Source of the DNA: Bacteroidia bacterium | GTDB lineage: Bacteria; Bacteroidota; Bacteroidia; Flavobacteriales_D; Sanyastnellaceae | Assembly: GCA_030427925.1 (NCBI GenBank) | Contig: JAUICJ010000016.1 | Coordinates: 1 to 63,289, forward strand | Reading direction: 5' to 3' | Length of the DNA: 63,289 nucleotides | Part shown: positions 16,410 to 36,836 of the stretch, in pieces | How positions within the stretch are numbered: position 1 is the stretch's first letter | Layout of the letters: each line of letters begins with the position of its first letter | Translations under genes and position numbers: made by a program | The notes under the pieces: model-generated | Database searches by the model: none | Seen by the model: only the letters and a program-made list of their open reading frames with translations | What the model was told of the DNA's origin: nothing

Positions 16410-16846
16410 GTTTTCAATTCAATTGGGCTACAGAAACTGCGCGTGAAGCCATCGGCCAAAACCGATGCCACATTCCTGAAGGCGTTCACACCCACCCCAT
16501 CGATGGGCCCTCTCTTCGCGCCGTCAGCACCAAGATTTTGATGCCCCCACCCCCCATCGCGACTAAAGCTGACCGAATCCGTGACCACCACACGGAACCC
16601 CATCTGACCCGCCCGATGCGAGCTGCTACCCGCGGAGCAATCGAACGATGACACGCTGCCCTGAGCGAAGCAAAAGGCCCTCAATGAATTCAACACAAAA
16701 CAAAATAAAAAGATGATGATTTCTTTTAAAAATGAAGTTTTATCCTACAAACATACAGCCTTTCACCCCAAAAAGCAATGAAATTCACTCATAAGCTCAT
16801 TATTTCGTCTACGAAATAAAACAACCACAATGATGGACATCCAACC
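16410..16846. other. Non-coding, partly AT-rich region with a possible decayed gene
   Basis: About 440 bases without an intact gene. The minus strand around 16430-16690 reads as an ORF containing FDCSAGSSSHRAGQMGFRVVV, which resembles the C-terminal end of formylglycine-generating-enzyme (SUMF1) domains, but no upstream part is present. Bases from about 16680 to 16850 are distinctly AT-rich. I read this as gene debris between the GNAT gene and the FkbM pseudogene. Confidence 0.4.
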
Positions 16847-17595
16847 TCAAGCCCTGCGCATCCAAAGTTGGTTGTCGACGCTGTCTCCGACGGCATCAAT
16901 GATGAGTTCGAAGCCATTCTTGCAAAGGAATTCGTGAACGTCGTCCACCAACGGCTGCCCCTTGTACAGCTCTACCCGCTCAACCTCGAGCCAAACCGCC
17001 TCCACGTGATCAAGCACGGCGCCCAAGCCTTCCAAAACCATCAACTCAGCACCCTGCACGTCCATGTGAAGGAAATGTGGATGCGCTGTGTTCGACTCGG
17101 CGAGCCAAGCCTCGAGCCGTCGAGTGGGCACATCAATCGTTTCGCTGAATGCGATTTCTGGGGGCAACTCGAGGAGGGAGCTGCCGTCGGATGCGTGCTT
17201 AAGCCAGCCGATCGCTCTGGGCTTCGACGAAACGAAAATTGCGCTACCCCGTCGGCATTCGATGCCGCAAATTCGTGGAGTTGCGTGCTGTGTTCGAGGC
17301 CCGCTGCGGCGAATCGGTCGCGGGCGATTTGGGCCACCTCAGGATGGGCCTCGTACAACTCAACCCGGCTGTTGTGAACAGCGCGAGCATACGCAATTCC
17401 GCTCTCCGCATCGTTGGCTCCGACGTCTTAACTCACCCACACATCGCGCCCAGAAAAACGCTGTTCGAGCAACCGGAAAAGCGGAGCCAATCGGGTGCGC
17501 TTTCGCTCAAGGCGGCAGCACCACGAAAACACAGGACGAAGGAGCGAGGGGCGCTCGGCAGTCCGTGCTAGGTTGCTGAATGCGAAACCGAGCAT
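16847..17595 (-). pseudogene. Broken FkbM family methyltransferase, paralogue of 13936-14700
   Basis: Joining three reading segments recovers a full FkbM protein. MLGFAFSNLARTAERP up to RDVWVS is followed by an in-frame TAA at about 17428, then DVGANDAESGIAYARA through ELYEAHPEVAQIARDRF. A one-base frameshift in the run near 17240 (GCGCAATTTTCG) comes next, then SSLLELPPEIAF through HFLHMDVQGAELMVLEGLG to the natural stop. Residues align along the entire intact FkbM protein 2.2 kb away, so it is a duplicated copy that decayed. Two lesions make sequencing error an unlikely full explanation. Confidence 0.85.
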
Positions 17596-17637
17596 TCTCT
17601 CATTTCGGGCATAACCCTCCACCCTCCTATAAATAGT

Positions 17638-17709
17638 GATCCCGTTGGGACTCGAACCCAAAACCGTCTGCTTAGAAGGCAGATGCTCTATCCGGTTGAG
17701 CTACGGGAC
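17638..17709 (-). tRNA. tRNA-Arg (UCU anticodon)
   Basis: The acceptor arm GTCCCGT/ACGGGAT pairs with one G-U. The anticodon stem TCTGC/GCAGA encloses CTTCTAA, giving anticodon TCT. The T-arm contains GGTTCGAGTCC. CCA is not encoded. Confidence 0.93.
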
Positions 17710-17741
17710 CAGAAAGCGACCGCAAAGAAACGGCGTTTTTC

Positions 17742-30471
<12,730 letters not shown>

Positions 30472-30566
30472 TGCAGGCGCGTATACGTTGGAAAACGGTG
30501 ACAAGTTGCGGTACCGACCCTCCATTTGCGCTGAGCAAATTTAGCCTTTTTCCAAGCGAATTCGCC

Positions 30567-30575
30567 TAACTTTCG
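30567..30575 (+). promoter_or_regulatory. TAACTTTCG -7 element before the lipoprotein/nuclease pair
   Basis: TAACTTTCG is followed by TAC and the ATG at 30579. It is a one-mismatch fit to TAnnTTTG and again abuts the start codon. Confidence 0.5.
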
Positions 30576-30578
30576 TAC

Positions 30579-31022
30579 ATGAATCGACTGGGCACAACCT
30601 TCGGCGGGCTGGTTCTTGCAATGAGCTTCTTTGCCTGCAACTCCAACGAAACTCCGCGTTTCGACGAGATCAATTTTGCGGCCTTGGACGAACCGTGTTC
30701 CTGCCTTGAAGCCGCGGCTGTGCTGTACGACCACACCAGTGATTTGGTCCTTGAAATCAAGCACGCAGCCGATGAAACGCGGCGCCGGACGAACCTGGGC
30801 GAACCCACTTCGGATGCCCTGCTCGACTCCATGCTCATGCTTTCTGAGCAAATGCGCGCGGTGCTGGATGGTCCAGGACGGGAACTGGATCGAGCCTGCA
30901 AGGACGTCGTGGACTTCGATGCCGTTGGGCAGGGGACGGAGGGTTCGGATTGCTCGGAGTTGGCTCCATTTCAGCGGGCCTTTCAGCGCTTGCGAAACAT
31001 CAAAGAAGGCGTGCAACCATGA
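30579..31022 (+). CDS. Small lipoprotein of unknown function, coupled to an endonuclease gene
   Basis: A 147-residue protein. The signal peptide ends in MSFFACNS, with the lipobox Cys at about residue 20. The mature part is mostly helical, with CSCLEAAAVLYDH and two further cysteines (ACKD, SDCSEL). I recognise no family. Its TGA overlaps the ATG of the secreted NUC1 nuclease (ATGA), so the two are translationally coupled. It could assist or restrain the nuclease, or simply share a transcript; no direct evidence distinguishes these. Confidence 0.75.
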   Translation: MNRLGTTFGGLVLAMSFFACNSNETPRFDEINFAALDEPCSCLEAAAVLYDHTSDLVLEIKHAADETRRRTNLGEPTSDALLDSMLMLSEQMRAVLDGPGRELDRACKDVVDFDAVGQGTEGSDCSELAPFQRAFQRLRNIKEGVQP

Positions 31023-31723
31023 GGATTTTCGGTGCGCTGCTGGGCTGCTTGCTCGCGGGACAGGTTGGGGCGCAATGCCCGAATCCCACCGGCGGGCGTA
31101 CAGGCCAAATCGCCAGCCACTCCGCCTACACGGTCGAATTCATCCCCGAACTGCGCATCGCCGAATGGGTGACCTACGAAGTCACAGCTGCTGAAATTCA
31201 AGGCGCCCGTTATGAGCGTTCCGACGACTTCCGCCGGGACCCGGCATTCAGCGCATCCCCCGACGCCGGTGCTTACCGGGGGAGCGGATTCGATCGCGGC
31301 CACCTCGCCCCTGCGGCCGACATGGCGTACAGCGCCCAAGCGATGAGCGAGAGCTTCTTCATGTCCAACATGACGCCCCAACACCCGAGCCTCAACCGAG
31401 GCCGGTGGAAAACCCTCGAGACGCAGGTGCGCCAATGGGCCGTCGAAAAGCAGGCCCTGTGCATTACGGCGGGTCCGGTGCTGCGCAACGGGTTGGACCG
31501 CCTCCCGAGCGGAGTGACAGTACCGGAATTCTATTTCAAAGTCATTTACGACCCCGAACCCGTTCCCACGGCCATCGGCTATGTGTTTCCCAACGGAAAG
31601 TGCCCCAATGGAATCGGCGCCTATGCCGTCCCCATCGACCACATCGAAGCGGTGACGGGTTTGGACCTGCTCCCTGGCGTGGATGAAGCGCTGGAGCAGC
31701 GCGTCCCCTCGACCGGTTGGTGA
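31019..31723 (+). CDS. Secreted DNA/RNA non-specific endonuclease (NUC1 family)
   Basis: A 234-residue protein from ATG 31019, with a signal peptide ending near AGQVGAQ. The catalytic motif appears as SGFDRGHLAPAADM (DRGH, His general base), followed by FFMSNMTPQHPSLNRGRWKTLE containing the Mg-binding Asn, the hallmark of the Serratia-type beta-beta-alpha-Me nucleases. It would degrade extracellular or periplasmic DNA and RNA, for nutrient use or defence. The stop is immediately adjacent to the cydB stop on the other strand. No T9SS domain is seen, so secretion beyond the periplasm is uncertain. Confidence 0.93.
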   Translation: MRIFGALLGCLLAGQVGAQCPNPTGGRTGQIASHSAYTVEFIPELRIAEWVTYEVTAAEIQGARYERSDDFRRDPAFSASPDAGAYRGSGFDRGHLAPAADMAYSAQAMSESFFMSNMTPQHPSLNRGRWKTLETQVRQWAVEKQALCITAGPVLRNGLDRLPSGVTVPEFYFKVIYDPEPVPTAIGYVFPNGKCPNGIGAYAVPIDHIEAVTGLDLLPGVDEALEQRVPSTGW

Positions 31724-32752
31724 TCAGTAGCTCATGTCGTCGAGCTTCACCTTGCCCCGGAACACGCGGTACACGAACAGGAAGTAAAGGCCGACCAGCG
31801 GCACCCCGATGACCGTGATCAGGAGCAGCAGCCGCAGCGTGCGCTCCGAAGAAGCCGCCTCCGCGAGCGTCATGCCGCCATCGGGATCGATCGTGCTGGG
31901 AATCAAGAAGGGAAACTGTTGGGCAAAGACCAAACCCAGCAACGAAGCGATCATCCCCGCACTCACAAAGAACGCCCGGCCATACCGCCGCCGCCTCACC
32001 AGCACAGGAATCGCCATCGACGCCACAAACGCCACAACCGCCAAGCCCACAAAGCCCGGCCGGTGCCACAACCGCTCGATGACCTCCGGATTCCAAGCGA
32101 ACAGCACCACCGTGCTCAAGGCCATCGCGCCGTAAAAAAAGAACAACGCCACCCGGTTCAACTGCTTCACCCGATCGAACAACCGGTCCTCCGTCTTCAA
32201 CAACAGGTACAAACTCCCGTGCACCGCGTACAACGCCGCCACCGCCAACCCCACCGACAGCGGAAACGCCCCCAACATCTCCACCAGCCCCGCTCCCCGA
32301 TACACCCCTTGGGCATCCACGGGCAGCCCCAGCATCAAGTTCCCCAACGCCATCCCCAGCAACACGCTGATCACCAGGCTCGAAAGGAAGTAGCTGTAAT
32401 CCCAAAACGTCCGCCACCACTGCATCGGCTCCTTCGACCGGAACTCGATGGAAATCGCCCGCCCGATGAGCGCCGCCAGCAACAAAAAGAACGGCACATA
32501 AAAGGCCGAAAACGCCGTCGCATACGCCTCCGGAAATCCCGCAAACAACGCCCCACCCGTGATGACGAGCCACACCTCGTTCCCATCCCAAACCGGCCCC
32601 ACCGCATTCAACGCAATCCGCCGACTCTGCTCCTTCCGAAAGAACGGGTGCAACAAACCCGCCCCAAGGTCGAACCCGTCGAGCACCGCATACAACGTCA
32701 CCGTCAACCCGATGACGAGGAACCAAATCGTGTGCAATTCCAATCCCATCAT
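31724..32752 (-). CDS. cydB: Cytochrome bd ubiquinol oxidase subunit II
   Basis: A 342-residue membrane protein with eight or so hydrophobic segments. The family N-terminus MGLELHTIWFLVIGLT continues to LDGFDLGAGLLHPFF, and VWDGNEVWLVITGGALFAGFP is diagnostic of CydB. Start: the ATG at 32752 overlaps the cydA stop (ATGA); ATG 32749 follows directly. A much longer in-frame extension is out-of-context DNA of cydA. It forms the quinol oxidase with CydA. Confidence 0.96.
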   Translation of the reverse strand: MMGLELHTIWFLVIGLTVTLYAVLDGFDLGAGLLHPFFRKEQSRRIALNAVGPVWDGNEVWLVITGGALFAGFPEAYATAFSAFYVPFFLLLAALIGRAISIEFRSKEPMQWWRTFWDYSYFLSSLVISVLLGMALGNLMLGLPVDAQGVYRGAGLVEMLGAFPLSVGLAVAALYAVHGSLYLLLKTEDRLFDRVKQLNRVALFFFYGAMALSTVVLFAWNPEVIERLWHRPGFVGLAVVAFVASMAIPVLVRRRRYGRAFFVSAGMIASLLGLVFAQQFPFLIPSTIDPDGGMTLAEAASSERTLRLLLLITVIGVPLVGLYFLFVYRVFRGKVKLDDMSY

Positions 32753-34116
32753 GACCAAGCCGATTCCAAGTGTGATGCCCGCGTGCCCTCGCCCCGTTCC
32801 TCCTCCGGCCCGTGCAGGATTTTCTTCCGCATCAGGTAAATGAACAAGGCGAACAGCACCACGTAAATGCCCGTGAAGAGGATGAGGCTGAACCAAACTT
32901 GCTCCGCCCGCACCGACTCGCTCAACGCATCGCTCGTTCGGAGCAAGCCGTAGACCACCCAGGGCTGACGCCCCATCTCGGCGGCAAACCAGCCGGCTTG
33001 GTTCGCGATTTGGGGCAGCAAAACGGCTGCCGTCAGCGCGCGCAACATCCACTTCGACTGCTCCAATTTGCCCCGACGGAACAGGTAAAACCCGTACGTC
33101 GACAGGCCGATGAGCAGCATGCCGATGGCCACCATGATGTGGTAAAACTGGAACACCGCGTTGACTTGGCGCGGGCGATCTTCATCGGCGAATGCGTCGA
33201 GGCCCGTCACCGGCGCGGAGGGGTCCTGATCGAGCAGGAAGCTCAGCCCCCCGGGGATGCCGAGTCCCGTCACCTCCTTCGATTCCTCGTCCACCCAGCC
33301 GAAGAGGTACATGTCGGCCGGCGCCTCCGCCGCGTAATGGCCTTCGAGGGCGGCGAGCTTCGCGGGCTGGTGTTCCGCCACCACCTCGGCGGCAACGTGG
33401 CCGCTGAAGAGTTGCGCCCAGCTCGCCACGAGCACCACGGGAAGGCCGATGGCCATCGCCTTGCGCGCCACGTCCACGTGCTGCTTGCGCAGGAGGTACC
33501 AAGCCGCGATGCTCAGCAGCAGGAAGCCCCCCGCGAGGAAACTCCCGAGCCAAACGTGCGCCAACCGCTCCACCGAGCTCGGATTGAACACCATCGCCCA
33601 GAAGTCCACGATTTCGGCCCGGGCGTCCATGCCCTCGCCCACCACGTGGTAGCCGGCGGGCGTTTGCTGCCACGAATTGGCCACCACGATCCAGACCGCG
33701 CTGAACATGCTGCCGAGCCAGACGCCGACGGCGGAGACGAAATGCCATTTGGGCTTCACCCTGCCCCAGCCGAAGAGCAGCACGCCGAGGAAGCCGGATT
33801 CCAGCGCGAACGCGAAAATGCCCTCCGCCGCGAGGGCCGACCCGAAGACGTCGCCCACATACCGCGAATAGACCGCCCAGTTCGTGCCAAATTCAAATTC
33901 CATCACGATGCCGGTCGCCACGCCCAGCCCGAAGGTCAGCGCGAACAGCCGAATCAGGAACCGCGTCAGCCGCCGCCAAACCGCCTCCGACGTGCGCAAC
34001 CAGCGCCACTCCGCCAACACGATGAGGAACCCGAGGCCGATTGACAGCGGCGGGTAGATGTAGTGAAACGCCACCGTGAAGGCGAACTGGATCCGACTGA
34101 GTATTTCCACGTCCAT
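32749..34116 (-). CDS. cydA: Cytochrome bd ubiquinol oxidase subunit I
   Basis: About 455 residues from ATG 34116 (MDVEILSRIQFAF), matching the CydA N-terminus; a GTG at 34122 is less likely. The haem ligand His18 lies in VAFHYIYPP. The conserved GIVMEFEFGTNWAVYS, ALESGFLG (Glu99 region), a second His in ERLAHVWLGSF and GRQPWVVYG are present. The Q-loop region is short, as in the cyanide-insensitive/short-Q-loop class. It oxidises quinol and reduces O2 at the inner membrane, giving high-affinity or stress-tolerant respiration. It is translationally coupled to cydB; cydX was not seen. GACATTTG ends 5 bases upstream of the start. Confidence 0.96.
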   Translation of the reverse strand: MDVEILSRIQFAFTVAFHYIYPPLSIGLGFLIVLAEWRWLRTSEAVWRRLTRFLIRLFALTFGLGVATGIVMEFEFGTNWAVYSRYVGDVFGSALAAEGIFAFALESGFLGVLLFGWGRVKPKWHFVSAVGVWLGSMFSAVWIVVANSWQQTPAGYHVVGEGMDARAEIVDFWAMVFNPSSVERLAHVWLGSFLAGGFLLLSIAAWYLLRKQHVDVARKAMAIGLPVVLVASWAQLFSGHVAAEVVAEHQPAKLAALEGHYAAEAPADMYLFGWVDEESKEVTGLGIPGGLSFLLDQDPSAPVTGLDAFADEDRPRQVNAVFQFYHIMVAIGMLLIGLSTYGFYLFRRGKLEQSKWMLRALTAAVLLPQIANQAGWFAAEMGRQPWVVYGLLRTSDALSESVRAEQVWFSLILFTGIYVVLFALFIYLMRKKILHGPEEERGEGTRASHLESAWS

Positions 34117-34121
34117 GCGCA

Positions 34122-34129
34122 CAAATGTC
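34122..34129 (-). promoter_or_regulatory. GACATTTG -7-like element of cydAB
   Basis: On the minus strand GACATTTG precedes TGCGC and the cydA ATG. It matches TAnnTTTG except for the first base. It lies in the 75-base divergent space shared with the thioredoxin-like gene. Confidence 0.4.
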
Positions 34130-34178
34130 CGCCACCGAGACGAGGTGTTCCGTAACGGCTGTCACACGCGCGGAAGCT

Positions 34179-34186
34179 TAACTTTG
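34179..34186 (+). promoter_or_regulatory. TAACTTTG -7 element before the thioredoxin-like gene
   Basis: A perfect TAnnTTTG consensus, followed by CGGAC and ATG at 34192. The spacing predicts transcription starting at the A of the start codon or within a few bases of it. Confidence 0.6.
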
Positions 34187-34191
34187 CGGAC

Positions 34192-34776
34192 ATGCATCCC
34201 ATCATTGCGCGGTTTTGGCCCGAGGCGTTGACGCTGGCGGCCTTTCTCGAGGAGTTGTTCACGTGCGAGATCCGTGAGGATCAGCCGTACGACCAGTACA
34301 TTGCCGTGAACCGTTCGCGGGTGAAGCGGATTCGGAAGACGCTGGCGCTTTCTGCTGAAGGCCAAATCGCCGCCCGCTCCACCCCCGCCGGCACCCGCTG
34401 GCTGGTCATCAACGAGCATTGGTGCGGCGACGGGGCCCAAATCCTGCCCGTCATCGAAGCCCTCGCCCTCGCCTCCGAAGGCCGCATCGAAGCGCGCGCC
34501 TGCTACCGCGATGCGGACACCGACCTCATCGACGCATTCCTCACGAACGGCGGCCGAAGCATCCCGAAGCTCATTCAGTGCAACGCGGCCGGCGAAGTCA
34601 CAGGCGCATGGGGTCCGCGGCCGGCCGAAGCGATGGACCTCGTGCGCACCATCAAATCCGACCCCGACCCGCAGACCGCAGCGAACTACGCCGAACCGCT
34701 CCACGCGTGGTACGCGAGCGACAAGCAGCGCGCCATCGAGTCCGAGTTGATCGCGCTGCTCGCTCAGGCCCGGTAG
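34192..34776 (+). CDS. Thioredoxin-fold family protein with a single active-site cysteine
   Basis: A 194-residue protein. The segment TRWLVINEHWCGDGAQILPVIEAL matches the thioredoxin-like family in which WCGD(A/C)xxxxP replaces the usual CxxC. The cis-Pro region is SIPKLIQCN. The preceding 60 residues form a helical cap common in this family. With one Cys at the active site it cannot form the usual internal disulfide, so a monothiol redox or binding role is possible. No signal peptide is seen. The 3' end overlaps the convergent SET gene by 13 bases. Confidence 0.82.
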   Translation: MHPIIARFWPEALTLAAFLEELFTCEIREDQPYDQYIAVNRSRVKRIRKTLALSAEGQIAARSTPAGTRWLVINEHWCGDGAQILPVIEALALASEGRIEARACYRDADTDLIDAFLTNGGRSIPKLIQCNAAGEVTGAWGPRPAEAMDLVRTIKSDPDPQTAANYAEPLHAWYASDKQRAIESELIALLAQAR

Positions 34777-35339
34777 TGCAACTCGCGCACACTGCGCTGC
34801 ACCGACTCCGGTGACCGGAGCTGGTCCCACACTTCCTCCCGGACGTACGACGCCAGCGGCTGATCGCGCTTGCCGAGGACGCGGAGGGCCTTGGCGATTT
34901 GGCGATCCCAAACCGCCGCACAGCGCAGCGCGTCGTCCGGCCGCACCCACTTCCGGCGCGTCCCCTCGTCCAAGGGCTTCCACGGCGCATTCAAGTTCAG
35001 GTACCCGTAATCGTCCGTCAACTGCTCCCCCGGATGGATGTCCCGCACCGCGACCTCAAAGTCGAAGACGGTGCTGAGGCAGTTGCTCCGGAAGCTGTGG
35101 TTGACGTACCGCGCATGGTCCCAACACAGCACCATCTCCCCCCGCGCATTCTTGAAGGCGAAGTATTCGAGTTGGTCTTGGGCAAATGGCGGAAGAGCGG
35201 CCACTTCGGCCGGCGTGAACACCCGGTCCAGCGGATCCTGGACCCAGGTGATGGTTCCCTTGGGAATGAACGCCGTAGCGACCACTCCCCGGCCCACCTC
35301 ATCGCTGATGAATTGGACCTCAGTGTGCGGGTGCATCAT
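34764..35339 (-). CDS. SET domain protein (putative lysine methyltransferase)
   Basis: About 191 residues from the ATG pair 35339/35336 (MMHPHTEVQF); a longer reading needs a TTG start. SET motifs are in order: GRGVVATAFIPKGT (SAM-binding G-x-G), RYVNHSFRSNC (the NHS core) and PGEQLTDDYGYLN with the catalytic Tyr position. A helical C-terminal tail of about 60 residues follows. Eukaryotic-type SET enzymes methylate protein lysines; the bacterial target is unknown. It lies 32 bases after the DinB gene on the same strand and may belong to the O-MT/sulfotransferase/DinB operon. Confidence 0.87.
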   Translation of the reverse strand: MMHPHTEVQFISDEVGRGVVATAFIPKGTITWVQDPLDRVFTPAEVAALPPFAQDQLEYFAFKNARGEMVLCWDHARYVNHSFRSNCLSTVFDFEVAVRDIHPGEQLTDDYGYLNLNAPWKPLDEGTRRKWVRPDDALRCAAVWDRQIAKALRVLGKRDQPLASYVREEVWDQLRSPESVQRSVRELHYRA

Positions 35340-35370
35340 GTTGGTGACGCGAATGTGCAACGCGCCGATG

Positions 35371-35850
35371 TCACCTGATCCCCAAGCGCGTGAAAATATT
35401 TTTGCGGGCGATCACTTGGCGGCGGAGGTAGTCGGCTTGGCCTTGGTGGCGCTGGAAATGGGCGATGAGTTGCACGAGGAAGTAGGCCACCGTTCGCCCC
35501 TTGTGATGGGGGGGCGGCGCAGGCATTTCCTCGGCGAGGCGGGCGGGCGGCAGGTCGGCGAGGACGCGCTCGACCACGGTGGCCGTGATTTCGAGTTCGA
35601 CGAGAAGCTCCGACTTCGTAGGGCGGGCGCTGAACTCGGTCTCGAGCTGCCGCACGTAGCCGTCACCGCCGAGCTGGGCACCGATGAAGTGGCGCAGGTT
35701 GCCGCAAACGTGCCAAGCGAGGCTGCCGACGGGGTTCTTCACCCCGGGCAGGGTGCGCCAGAGGTCGCGTTCGGGCATCGCCTCGAGGTCGCGGGCGAAG
35801 GAACGCAGGTCGCGGGCGAGGATGTGGGCGACGTCGTGGGTGAGGCTCAT
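35371..35850 (-). CDS. DinB family protein
   Basis: A 159-residue four-helix-bundle protein from ATG 35850, which overlaps the sulfotransferase stop by 4 bases. SVAWHVCGNLRHF-like LAWHVCGNLRHFIGAQL supplies the first metal-site His, and LVQLIAHFQRHQGQ supplies the later His residues; this triad is the DinB/DUF1572 signature. Members bind a divalent metal and include thiol S-transferases and damage-inducible proteins. The exact reaction is unknown. Coupling to a sulfotransferase suggests small-molecule metabolism rather than DNA repair, which is inference. Confidence 0.85.
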   Translation of the reverse strand: MSLTHDVAHILARDLRSFARDLEAMPERDLWRTLPGVKNPVGSLAWHVCGNLRHFIGAQLGGDGYVRQLETEFSARPTKSELLVELEITATVVERVLADLPPARLAEEMPAPPPHHKGRTVAYFLVQLIAHFQRHQGQADYLRRQVIARKNIFTRLGIR

Positions 35851-36836
35851 GGTTCGAGGGTTGGAAGTCCGGTGAAGTTCGGAGAGGAGATCTGGCCTGG
35901 CCCCCATTTCGCCTCGGATTTTTCCACCACCCGCTTTGCCAAATCCTGCGTCAGTTGATCCGACCAGCCGTCCGTACGCCCCTGCCGGAAAAACACGTCC
36001 GGATTGAAATGGAAACTGCGGGGATTCACCTTCATCTCTTGCTTCATCGACTCGAAATCGGTCCCCGCCGCGATGGCGATCAGGCGCTCCTCAGGCAGCG
36101 GGCGGTCAGGCATCAAGAACGCGGCGAGGCGCTTCACCGCGGCCAGCTTGCGCTCAACGAGGTCCTCGTAACGGAGGTACAGCACCTGCTTCGGCGCGAT
36201 GCCGTGCGGCGCCGGGTTCATCCACCCCAAGGCGTGGTCGTGGTAATCGCCGAAGAACAAGCCCCCGCCGAGGAACAGCTCCGCGAACTGCTCGATCGGA
36301 AAATCTGGCGTGGCGCCGAGGTTCGGGTGGCGTTGGTAGAAAAAGTACTGGCTGACGAGCGCACTTCGCGGGTCGCGGATGATGTAGATGAACTTCGACT
36401 GCGGGTGCACTTCGCGCATCGTCAGGTCTTCGATGGCGGTGTGGAGGTACCAAACCCGCGGCCACCCCGCCCCTTCTGCCCGAAACGCATCCATCGCTTG
36501 GCGCCCGTGCTGCGAAGCCAGGACCTCCGGCCACGGCACGGTGTCGTGCCCGATGTCCCCAGCCGCCATGCCCGTTTCCGCGGGGTAATCGTGGCCCGCC
36601 CGCAGGAGTTCGACCACGAATTTCTTCGTCAGGTGGGTGCCGACCTTTTGGTGTGTCGAGATGAAGACGTCCTCGGGGTCGGTGCACCACGTCGCCCGCA
36701 GTTCATCGGCCACGGCGGGATCGACGAAGGGCGGGTGCGGTTTGTCCCGCCACATTCGGTGCAAATAGCCGCCCACCGGCAACCGCTCCACCGGCTCGAA
36801 GTTGCGCATCCCCTCGCGCAACGTCCTCCCGCTCAT
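35847..36836 (-). CDS. Sulfotransferase domain protein
   Basis: A 329-residue protein from ATG 36836, overlapping the O-methyltransferase stop (ATGA). The PAPS phosphosulfate loop appears as ISTHQKVGTHLTKKF and the 3'-phosphate motif as FIYIIRDPRSALVSQYFFY. These are the two defining sulfotransferase motifs, although KVGTH replaces the common KSGTT. An RxxGxxGDWK-like C-terminal segment is present in altered form (FRQGRTDGWSDQL). It should transfer sulfate from PAPS to a hydroxyl or amine; the acceptor is unknown. The coupled methyltransferase suggests tailoring of one molecule. Confidence 0.88.
   Translation of the reverse strand: MSGRTLREGMRNFEPVERLPVGGYLHRMWRDKPHPPFVDPAVADELRATWCTDPEDVFISTHQKVGTHLTKKFVVELLRAGHDYPAETGMAAGDIGHDTVPWPEVLASQHGRQAMDAFRAEGAGWPRVWYLHTAIEDLTMREVHPQSKFIYIIRDPRSALVSQYFFYQRHPNLGATPDFPIEQFAELFLGGGLFFGDYHDHALGWMNPAPHGIAPKQVLYLRYEDLVERKLAAVKRLAAFLMPDRPLPEERLIAIAAGTDFESMKQEMKVNPRSFHFNPDVFFRQGRTDGWSDQLTQDLAKRVVEKSEAKWGPGQISSPNFTGLPTLEP

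Noticed and set aside
16406-16696. Minus-strand ORF of 96 codons as a real gene
   Set aside because: Only a GFRVVV-like tail resembles a known domain; the rest is unstructured and there is no start context. It is treated as gene debris within the intergenic entry.
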